DNA of 5,820 bases from Natronohydrobacter sp. (lineage in GTDB: Bacteria; Pseudomonadota; Alphaproteobacteria; Rhodobacterales; Rhodobacteraceae). Location of the stretch: contig SKIM01000321.1 in NCBI GenBank assembly GCA_007116445.1, forward strand, positions 1 to 5,820. The letters run 5' to 3'. How positions within the stretch are numbered: position 1 is the first letter of the stretch; every line of letters begins with the position of its first letter. The position numbers were made by a program, and so were the translations under genes. This document shows, piece after piece, positions 1 to 4,716 of the stretch. The notes beneath the pieces are model-generated. The model was not told the origin of the DNA and searched no databases. It was given only the letters and a program-made list of their open reading frames with translations.

Positions 1-96
1 CCAAAGCCCTTCAAGTGGGCAAAGACAGCAGAGGACATCCTCACCCGAGAACGCCGCGCACTCGACACGCTGGATGCAATCAGAGGGAACAGGTAG
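1..96 (+). CDS. IS630-family transposase, C-terminal end only
   Basis: This is the last 31 codons of a gene entering from the left in frame 1, ending at TAG 94-96. The peptide begins PKPFKWAKTAEDIL, matching the (R/K)PF-(V/K)-W-T/A-K-(T/S)-A-(D/E)-x-I-L signature typical of the extreme C-terminus of IS630-family DDE transposases (established family knowledge, recalled rather than searched). The catalytic DDE residues lie upstream, outside the window, so activity cannot be judged. The tail after the signature, rich in Arg, Glu and Leu, runs to the stop with no sign of disruption. The gene is probably intact at this end, and it points toward the plasmid transfer region. Confidence 0.75.
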   Translation, partial: PKPFKWAKTAEDILTRERRALDTLDAIRGNR

Positions 97-120
97 GAAG
101 TGTCAGACTCGGAACACTAG
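1..120 (+). mobile_element. Right end of an IS630-type insertion sequence (left part outside the window)
   Basis: The transposase 3' end stops at 96. It is followed by a short tail, GTGTCAGACTCGGAACACTAG at about 100-120, which read inward from its outer end (CTAGTGTTCCGAGTCTGACAC) looks like an IS terminal inverted repeat. IS630 elements duplicate TA. A TA lies at 118-119 within CTAG and another at 121-122, so the exact edge is uncertain by a few bases. Composition changes abruptly to very AT-rich sequence after about 135, which supports a boundary here. The opposite end is not in the window, so the inverted repeat cannot be confirmed. Confidence 0.65.
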
Positions 121-240
121 TATCGCGCGAACATCTGATTTTTTCAAGTATCAATTACAATTAATTTTTGGATTATAACCATTTTATAAGATTTCATTTG
201 TAATTGTTTTCCATATTTTTTACATATAGATGATGCTGTA
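121..240. repeat. AT-rich spacer with 9-bp inverted repeat
   Basis: This is the most AT-rich stretch in the window. It carries CAATTACAA at 152-160 and its exact reverse complement TTGTAATTG at 198-206, separated by 37 bp, with two TTATAA-type boxes between them. Such an arrangement upstream of a DNA-binding-protein gene could be an autoregulatory operator. A weak sigma-70-like pair, TTGTAA at 198-203 and TACATA at 221-226 with a 17-bp gap, overlaps the right arm. All regulatory reading is inference. AT-rich DNA beside an insertion sequence may have no function. Confidence 0.4.
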
Positions 241-1146
241 GTGTCCACTGCAGGATGGTGTTCACAGATTTTCGGAGGGCACGCCTTCTTCTTTTTCTTC
301 TCCGCATTTCACTCACCTGACTATGAAAGCGCTGAATTTCGAGAGTTCTGCGCCGCCTGCTATCGTGCGCATTCCTTCAAGCCTTCGTTGAGCCTGGCGG
401 GCCTGCATGCTGTTCTCACGGTCGCGGCCGCTCGTGAACCTGTCGGCTATGATGCTCTCGCTGCGCGGCTCGATCAGAGTTATGCGACAACCAGCACGAT
501 GGCAGGCGCCCTGTCTGACGGGCGCGGCCGCCGCCCTGGCCTCAAGCTCTTGCGGAGAGTTTCGGGTGAGGACCGCAAACAAAAGAAACTTGAAGCCTCC
601 CGAACAGGCTACGCTCTCGCACGACTGTTTGTCAAAACAGCGATCAGCAAAGCAGTTTTCGAGAATAAGGGAGCCGTTGACGAAAAGTACATACTGTCGG
701 ATCAGCTCTACAGTCGGATCTTGCCGTCTTTGAGGTTGGCGCTGAACGTGGCCTCAGACATACAGCTCAGCACATTCTGCGTGCTTCTTTATGTCTGCCA
801 AAACCAGGAGAAGTTCGGCTATCAAGGAGAGCACTCCTCGGTCATAGCCCAAAAACTTGGTCTGTCCAATTTATCTCGGAGCCTTGATCGCTTGGCAGAG
901 GGTTATGCAGGCTATCTTGGATACAAGCTTCTCGAGCTTCACAAGAAATCCACAGACCGACGGGTGACACTTCCGAGCCTCTCCGATGCAGGTGCCAGAC
1001 TGATGTCCGACATCGCAGCGCAGCTGCGGCAAAAACCACCCAGTGTGGTACTAAAGCCGAAGCCAGAGAGCTTGCATCGCGCGAAGGGGCCAAGCGAGAT
1101 CAAAGACTTTGATGATGGTGATTTCGATAACATCGAATGGCATTAG
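241..1146 (+). CDS. Tandem MarR-like winged-helix DNA-binding protein
   Basis: A 301-residue reading frame with two similar winged-helix units. Unit 1 spans about residues 52-130, with helix-turn-helix-like YDALAARLDQSYATTSTMAGAL and a wing/helix DRKQKKLEASRTGYALARLF. Unit 2 spans about 162-262, with VIAQKLGLSNLSRSLDRL and DRRVTLPSLSDAGARLMSDI. The DRR-x-L-(S/T)-x-x-G-x-x-L pattern is typical of MarR-family wings. The C-terminus (285-301) is strongly acidic and aromatic. Two MarR-like units in one chain would act like a covalent dimer (inference). The start is doubtful: GTG 241 has no clear ribosome binding site and gives an odd FFFFF run at residues 16-20. No ATG lies in frame before residue 87, and TTG 388 is the other candidate. 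A purine-rich GGAGGG sits at 275-280 without a well-placed start codon. The gene converges on traI with a 93-base gap. The family name is not known to me; a plasmid regulator, or less likely a replication protein, is possible. Confidence 0.72.
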   Translation: MSTAGWCSQIFGGHAFFFFFSAFHSPDYESAEFREFCAACYRAHSFKPSLSLAGLHAVLTVAAAREPVGYDALAARLDQSYATTSTMAGALSDGRGRRPGLKLLRRVSGEDRKQKKLEASRTGYALARLFVKTAISKAVFENKGAVDEKYILSDQLYSRILPSLRLALNVASDIQLSTFCVLLYVCQNQEKFGYQGEHSSVIAQKLGLSNLSRSLDRLAEGYAGYLGYKLLELHKKSTDRRVTLPSLSDAGARLMSDIAAQLRQKPPSVVLKPKPESLHRAKGPSEIKDFDDGDFDNIEWH

Positions 1147-1239
1147 GGCAGATAAACCTGTATTTCAGCCCATCGTGCCAGCTCCTCACGGTCTGTGATC
1201 CTTGATAATCTGGATCTCACTCAGAAACCCGCACCAAAC

Positions 1240-2763
1240 TCAAGATGGTGAAGGCGAAGGATCGGGCAGCGCCATGTCAGCATCGCAGAACATCAACGGC
1301 AACGCGGCGATATCTGCCAAGCGGCTTGCAAAGGCTATCACTGCAGGCGACGCTGTATCTGCGGACGAGAATCTGATCTCGACCTGATCCGCCAGGATCG
1401 CAAGGCGTGTGCCATCTGCGAACAGAGCAGCAGCGCCACCTTGGCCAACAGCTCCTACTTGGGCTGCTGGGCCAGAGCCGTCTTGCAGAACTTGTCTGAG
1501 AAGGCGCGAGCGCGCGGCATAGCCGCTCACTCCAGCACGTCGAATTGCGACAGCAGGTTCTGGAGCATCTCCATCTGCTCCAGATGGCGCTGCGCGCTCG
1601 CTTCCTCCAACGCCGTCAGTCTGGCATCGCTCGCGGTCAGCAGCTTTGGCAATTCGTGGACCGCCACCGCCAGCGCCTCGGCCGTCTCGGTCAAGGTTTT
1701 CAGTAACACTGCAAGCTGTCGCGTAGGCTCCCCATCCGGGGCGTTCAGTAGATCGAGCAGTGGTGTCAGCTCCTGAAGTCCATCCAGAAGCAGATCGAGG
1801 CGGCCGAGGATCGCCTGCACAGGGTCCGAGAGCTGCGAATCTGGCAAGAGCGGGTTGGATTTGGTCATCGAGCATTCTCCTGAGAGCGACAGTTTGGGAG
1901 GTCAGAAAAGGGGTCATTTTGAGCAGCCGCCCGATTTCGAGCGCCTGACGTGCAGGACGCAGCAAAGCGGCATGGGCGAGGCAGCGATCAAGCAGGAGCG
2001 GTGTCAACCAAGGCGAAAGTCGCCCCCCTGGAACGACCGTGTCTTTCGCAGTATCGGCCGCTCTCTGCAGAGGCTGGCGGAACTCCAGCGCCAAGGTCCC
2101 GTGTCGGTTCGGAGCGTAGGCGAGTGTGTAGCCGCCGGGGCGGGCGCGCTCGACGGCCGCAACCAGCGCGGTCCGATCACCTGGCTCGGTCACGCGCATC
2201 ACCTGACCCAGACCTGCGGCCAGCTCGTCCAGACGCCCCTCGCTGCGAGCACGCAAACGCCGTTGCGGGACTGGCGGGACGAGACGGCCCGGACTGGCCC
2301 AGGGGTATGGGAAATGCTGCACGCCGAGATGTCGGGACAGAGCAATATCCGCACGGTCACAAGCCCGCTCCCGCCCGCGCAATTCGAGCCGATGACCGTC
2401 GAGTCTGACCAGCACCACAAGGATATGAATGTGGCTGGTATCAGTGTCATCGTGTCGCCAAGCTTCCCAGACCATCGCATTGCCATGCAATCCGAAAGCC
2501 CGCCACATCACAGAAATGGCGGCAGTCCATCCCGCGCGTGTCAGTTGACGTCCGCGCGGTAGAGACAAGGTCACTGTCAGGATTTCTGCGGGTCCCTCGG
2601 CTGTAGAGCGCAGCATCTCGTACAGTTTGAGCGCAGCTTGCTCCGGCAAAAAGGGGACTGTCGCTGCAATAGGCACCGCCTGCCGTTGCGCACCAACTTG
2701 AGCCTGGCGTGGATAGCGAAGCGCAACAACAAGAGAGGCATGACTGCTCAAGTATGGTCGCAT
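1240..2763 (-). CDS. traI: MOBP relaxase, RP4 TraI-like (DNA transfer nickase)
   Basis: This relaxase cleaves one strand at nic and stays covalently attached to the 5' end during transfer. The 507-residue product shows the RP4 TraI active-site layout. Y17 (context VALRYPRQ) is the likely catalytic tyrosine. S67 in VTLSLPRG corresponds to motif II. H104-D-D-T-D-T-S-H111-I-H113 corresponds to the metal-binding three-His motif III (RP4: HHDTDNLHIH). The Tyr-to-His spacing of 94 residues equals that of RP4 Y22-H116 as I recall it. Residues about 310-412 are a Gly/Arg/Ala/Pro-rich linker that overlaps the nested gene. Residues 413-507 look ordered again, including LAILADQVEIRF and a hydrophobic tail ending PDPSPSPS. 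The ATG is 3 bases after the traJ stop and is preceded on the minus strand by GGGGAAGG, so translation is probably coupled. It is shorter than RP4 TraI (732 aa), mainly in the C-terminal part. No downstream traG follows. Confidence 0.88.
   Translation of the reverse strand: MRPYLSSHASLVVALRYPRQAQVGAQRQAVPIAATVPFLPEQAALKLYEMLRSTAEGPAEILTVTLSLPRGRQLTRAGWTAAISVMWRAFGLHGNAMVWEAWRHDDTDTSHIHILVVLVRLDGHRLELRGRERACDRADIALSRHLGVQHFPYPWASPGRLVPPVPQRRLRARSEGRLDELAAGLGQVMRVTEPGDRTALVAAVERARPGGYTLAYAPNRHGTLALEFRQPLQRAADTAKDTVVPGGRLSPWLTPLLLDRCLAHAALLRPARQALEIGRLLKMTPFLTSQTVALRRMLDDQIQPALARFAALGPCAGDPRPPRSASGWTSGADTTARSTERPGWGAYATACSVTENLDRDGRGAGGGGPRIAKAADRERCQTDGVGGSERAAPSGADGDAPEPAVAIRRAGVSGYAARSRLLRQVLQDGSGPAAQVGAVGQGGAAALFADGTRLAILADQVEIRFSSADTASPAVIAFASRLADIAALPLMFCDADMALPDPSPSPS
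1527..1868 (-). CDS. traH: Acidic TraH-like relaxosome protein nested inside traI (+1 frame)
   Basis: A 113-residue protein encoded wholly within traI on the same strand, one base downstream of the traI frame. It is strongly acidic (18 Asp/Glu against 7 Lys/Arg) and very leucine-rich, with long amphipathic helices: residues about 14-42 (VQAILGRLDLLLDGLQELTP) and about 50-110 (QLAVLLKTLTETAEALAV onward to LEQMEMLQNLLSQF). It is probably helical or coiled-coil, with no signal peptide or membrane segment. An AGGAG at 1881-1877 lies 8 bases before the ATG, better than most ribosome sites in the window. In RP4, traH encodes a 119-residue acidic protein that stabilises the TraI-TraJ-oriT complex and lies entirely within traI (established knowledge). 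Position, length, charge and frame nesting all agree. The traI frame over the same bases reads as a low-complexity linker, which suggests that this frame carries the stronger protein constraint here. Confidence 0.8.
   Translation of the reverse strand: MTKSNPLLPDSQLSDPVQAILGRLDLLLDGLQELTPLLDLLNAPDGEPTRQLAVLLKTLTETAEALAVAVHELPKLLTASDARLTALEEASAQRHLEQMEMLQNLLSQFDVLE
1877..1881 (-). promoter_or_regulatory. Internal ribosome binding site for nested traH
   Basis: On the minus strand AGGAG is followed by 8 bases (AATGCTCG) and the ATG of the nested gene. It lies within the traI coding sequence, so it cannot serve traI itself. It is the main non-compositional evidence that the inner frame is translated independently. 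Confidence 0.7.
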
Positions 2764-2766
2764 TGC

Positions 2767-3093
2767 TTACCTTCCCCGGGGGTGTTCTGGCAAACGGGCG
2801 AGGACCAACAGCCGCAAAAGCTCTTGTATACGCGCGAGCTGAGAAACGATCTCCTCGGGCTGATCTGTCTCGTGCAACATCAGAATTGCAGCATTCAACG
2901 ACAGACAAAGCTTCCCCGTTTCACAGGCTTGGTCTGCACCCGCTGCTTGAGTAAGCCTCTGCCGCACGAAGTCCGATTTCTTTCTGCTGCCCGCTGCGCG
3001 CATGGCTGCGCGGGCGCGTTTCAGATCTTCACCGGACAGCCAAGCTTCAAATCGCTCCGCTGGCTCATCAGATTCCTTGGGTTTTATTTTCAC
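2767..3093 (-). CDS. traJ: TraJ/MobC-like ribbon-helix-helix oriT-binding protein
   Basis: This protein is predicted to bind the inverted repeat beside nic and recruit the relaxase. With the GTG start at 3093 it has 108 residues, close to RP4 TraJ (123). Residues 13-47 form the ribbon-helix-helix pattern of the TraJ/NikA/MobC group: strand ERFEAWLSG, helix EDLKRARAAMRAAG, then SRKKSDFVRQRL. The C-terminal half (about 65-100) is Leu/Ile-rich helix (AAILMLHET, EIVSQLARIQELLRLLVL). I chose GTG 3093 because GGAG lies 7 bases upstream and the preceding frame does not look conserved. The longer ATG start at 3261 would add 56 residues and put the nic site and its repeat inside the gene. The stop at 2767-2769 is 3 bases before traI, giving a traJ-traI-(traH) operon. 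Identification rests on motif, size and synteny; overall similarity to RP4 TraJ is low. Confidence 0.75.
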   Translation of the reverse strand: MKIKPKESDEPAERFEAWLSGEDLKRARAAMRAAGSRKKSDFVRQRLTQAAGADQACETGKLCLSLNAAILMLHETDQPEEIVSQLARIQELLRLLVLARLPEHPRGR

Positions 3094-3112
3094 TTCCGCA
3101 CTCCGCGATATT

Positions 3113-3137
3113 CGCAACTCTGCGCTGAGATTATGCG
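3113..3137. repeat. Imperfect inverted repeat beside nic (probable TraJ site)
   Basis: Left arm CGCAACTC (3113-3120) and right arm GAGATTATGCG (3127-3137) pair as CGCA/TGCG and CTC/GAG, with small bulges between and a six-base loop, TGCGCT. The repeat stands between nic and traJ, as the TraJ-binding repeat does in RP4 and the NikA repeat in R64. Pairing is imperfect, so the exact site is tentative. Confidence 0.5.
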
Positions 3138-3139
3138 TC

Positions 3140-3147
3140 CATCCTGA
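3140..3147 (+). other. Putative nic site, IncP/MOBP type
   Basis: CATCCTG then A. The IncP-group core is YATCCTG with cleavage after the final G, normally followed by a pyrimidine. Cleavage here would fall between 3146 and 3147. The +1 base is A, a deviation. The motif is on the strand complementary to traJ, as in RP4, and lies 9 bases beyond the nearby inverted repeat (8 in RP4). Relaxase type, orientation and spacing all agree. Confidence 0.68.
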
Positions 3148-3183
3148 AAAACCAAAGCGCTGGGAATCCGAATACTTGCGAAA

Positions 3184-3206
3184 AAAATCGGAACGTTTCC
3201 GAATTT
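3184..3206. repeat. Imperfect palindrome in the oriT region
   Basis: The centre CGGAA-CGT-TTCCG (3189-3201) is extended outward by further pairs to 3184 and 3206, with a mismatch at 3187/3203. It lies on the traK side of nic and could be an operator or accessory-protein site. No specific ligand can be named from the sequence. Confidence 0.4.
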
Positions 3207-3239
3207 GCAGCAATCGCTTAAGTTCATGCAAACCATTTT

Positions 3240-3300
3240 TGACACACTGCTGATGCACCATATCCGCAACGGTGACACTTCATTATCAAATCAGTGACAT
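3240..3300 (+). repeat. Three helically phased TGACA(C/T) direct repeats
   Basis: TGACAC at 3240-3245, TGACAC at 3273-3278 and TGACAT at 3295-3300, starting 33 and 22 bp apart. Both spacings are multiples of 11 bp, so the boxes would lie on one face of the helix. They sit between nic and traK, where RP4 has the extended, bent TraK-binding site. Six-base matches can arise by chance; the phasing is what makes them worth listing. Confidence 0.35.
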
Positions 3301-3448
3301 TCTGTTTCATCTCCAGTGCGTCAACCATTTTTCTACCATCACATCACGCCACCACACGAAAACGTCATCCGATATTCTTCGGGCCGCAGTTTGGTTTTTT
3401 CAGACGGATGGCGGATACTTCCATGCATGAGAAACAAAGGGTATCGAA

Positions 3449-3913
3449 ATGGAAACTGAAACGCCCACGCAAAATCAGCGTGAAATGGCTTTTGCTGCCG
3501 CTGCAGAAGCACTGGAGAAAAACGTTCGCACACCTTTGCTATGTGAAATCATAGAACGGCGCGCTGTGATAAACCGGCTGCGCATAAAAAAGGTCGCTTG
3601 GACAGAGATCACAATGCTGCTTTGCGAATTCAACATCAAAATCGCACCCGGGACATTGAGGAACTATGCGAGCCGGATTGCATCAGCAGTGCGTGAATTG
3701 GAGGCCGAGGGAGAAGAAGCTCCCACGGTCACACGTATCTATGAATTGTGCTGCCGGCGTGCTCGGCCCGCCCGTGGTGCAAAAATGCACTACACAGGTC
3801 GGTCTGCTCCTAAGTCAATCACAGATCGTGCCGGTGCGTCTGCTCGCCAATCAACTGCCATGCGCCCCATGCCCGGATCAAACTTGATGCGCAATCACAA
3901 TAAGGAGCTCTGA
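3449..3913 (+). CDS. traK: TraK-like oriT-binding accessory protein
   Basis: In RP4, TraK (134 aa) binds and bends one side of oriT and stimulates relaxosome formation. This 154-residue protein has a polar N-terminus, then residues about 43-77 (RLRIKKVAWTEITMLLCEFN, then IAPGTLRNYASRI) matching the TraK-type DNA-binding pattern: a helix with I-x-x-L-L, a turn, then TL-R-x-Y-x-x-R-I. The C-terminal third (about 93-154) is basic and low in hydrophobics, suited to DNA contact, with two adjacent Cys at 101-102. ATG 3449 is preceded by AAAGGG at a 7-base gap. It is first in the rightward operon: traL starts 5 bases after its stop, and the traL ribosome site AAGGAG overlaps its last codons. Identification is by position, motif and size; sequence divergence from RP4 is large. 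Confidence 0.66.
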   Translation: METETPTQNQREMAFAAAAEALEKNVRTPLLCEIIERRAVINRLRIKKVAWTEITMLLCEFNIKIAPGTLRNYASRIASAVRELEAEGEEAPTVTRIYELCCRRARPARGAKMHYTGRSAPKSITDRAGASARQSTAMRPMPGSNLMRNHNKEL

Positions 3914-3918
3914 AGACA

Positions 3919-4716
3919 ATGACCAAAAACCTTCTGATCACGTCGAGCCAGAAAGGCGGAGTCGGCAAAACATTTCTCGCCAACGTGCTGCTGGATCTCT
4001 ATCGACAGAAAAACATGCCTGTCGACGCTTTCGACGGCGATGGTTCAATAGGGGGGCTCATTTCCATTCATGGGACCCGCTTAACTGATGGGGAAATTGC
4101 GATAGAGCAGGATCCATCCTGCGGTGTTGCGCCCTATGACATCCGCGATCACAATAGTCGCGCGCAACTGATCAACTCGCTGGAAACAGACGCAGACATC
4201 ATCCTGCACGATCTGGCAGGAGGATCGCTCGGCGATTTGTGCATGCTCTTCGGAGACGATCCCGCAACCGGCTTGCTAGGACTGGACGAAGTACTCGAGG
4301 ATCTCAAGGTCAACTTGACAATCCTTCATCTGATCACGCGCGATGAAGGTTCCGTTGCGTCAGTCGAACTGTTTTTATCACTCACTGAGGGCTGTGAGCG
4401 CATCCGTCATATCGCGGTGATCAACTGGCACCGTGCGCGCGAGACCGACCTATGGCTGTGGTTCGGAACAGGAAATGGCGATCATGGCGGTCAGACCCGC
4501 AATCTGTTTTTGCACCGCGGCGGTTTGGAAATGAGCATTCCCGACCTCGACGACAGCACCGCTGCCATTCTGACCAGCGCTGCGATCCCGTTCAGCGTTG
4601 CAATTGAACAGCGTTCGTTGTCTTTGCTACACCGACAGCGAAGCAAATTGTTCTTTCGCACTTTCGAAGCCGGGCTGTCAGACGAAGTACGAGACCGGCT
4701 GGGACTCGCAGTATGA
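3919..4716 (+). CDS. traL: TraL-like ParA/MinD-family ATPase
   Basis: A 265-residue P-loop ATPase of the MinD/ParA class. The deviant Walker A QKGGVGKT is at residues 11-18, with signature Lys12 and Lys17. The switch I (Walker A') region VDAFDGDGS at 35-43 has Asp39 and Asp41. A Walker B-like strand IILHDLAGG lies at 94-102 (Asp98). RP4 TraL (241 aa) is a nucleotide-binding protein of this class between traK and traM; its exact transfer role is not well defined. Here too it lies between TraK-like and TraM-like genes, and it overlaps the latter by ATGA (4713-4716), so the two are translationally coupled. No ParB-like partner or centromere-like repeat is seen next to it, which argues against a plasmid partition ParA. 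AAGGAG at 3902-3907, 11 bases upstream, is the likely ribosome site. Confidence 0.8.
   Translation: MTKNLLITSSQKGGVGKTFLANVLLDLYRQKNMPVDAFDGDGSIGGLISIHGTRLTDGEIAIEQDPSCGVAPYDIRDHNSRAQLINSLETDADIILHDLAGGSLGDLCMLFGDDPATGLLGLDEVLEDLKVNLTILHLITRDEGSVASVELFLSLTEGCERIRHIAVINWHRARETDLWLWFGTGNGDHGGQTRNLFLHRGGLEMSIPDLDDSTAAILTSAAIPFSVAIEQRSLSLLHRQRSKLFFRTFEAGLSDEVRDRLGLAV

Larger units (their letters stand above)
3094..3448. other. oriT: Candidate origin of transfer (oriT) and divergent control region
   Basis: This 355-base non-coding region lies between divergent traJ and traK, exactly where RP4 carries oriT. It contains, in order from traJ: an imperfect inverted repeat (3113-3137), a nic-like core (3140-3146), CCGAAT repeats (3168-3173 and 3199-3204, 31 bp apart), an imperfect palindrome (3184-3206), and phased TGACA repeats (3240-3300). 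A/T tracts at about 3147-3151, 3181-3187, 3236-3240, 3328-3332 and 3395-3400 suggest a curved segment, as in the RP4 TraK-binding region. A TATAAT-like box, CATAAT, on the minus strand at 3135-3130 could drive traJ. A perfect TTGACA at 3239-3244 could be a -35 for traK, though its -10 is poor. The traK start has AAAGGG 7 bases upstream. Functional assignment is inference from synteny plus the nic core. Confidence 0.72.

Noticed and set aside
1197..1216. GATCC...GGATC inverted repeat between the convergent genes as a terminator
   Set aside because: Only five pairs with a ten-base loop and no T-run on either strand; too weak to call.
1240..1868. Possibility that traI is frameshifted near 1868 and the 113-codon frame is its true C-terminus
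   Set aside because: The nested frame has its own ATG with AGGAG, and the traI frame resumes ordered protein-like sequence with good codon use after 1527. RP4 shows the same nesting, so two overlapping genes are the better reading.
1855..2562. Long plus-strand open frame (235 codons) opposite traI
   Set aside because: It lies antisense to the relaxase motifs, has no recognisable domain or ribosome site, and arises from high-GC codon bias on the opposite strand.
2447..2908. Minus-strand 153-codon frame spanning the traJ/traI junction
   Set aside because: It overlaps both genes in another frame, is rich in Ser/Arg/Cys without pattern, and the traJ and traI frames carry the recognised motifs.
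3284..3296. IHF-like site TATCAA-ATCA-GTG in the oriT region
   Set aside because: The 3' half does not fit the TTR part of the consensus; a chance match is likely.
3919..4716. ParA plasmid partition protein
   Set aside because: No ParB gene or centromere-like repeat is adjacent, and the traK-traL-traM synteny explains the gene better.
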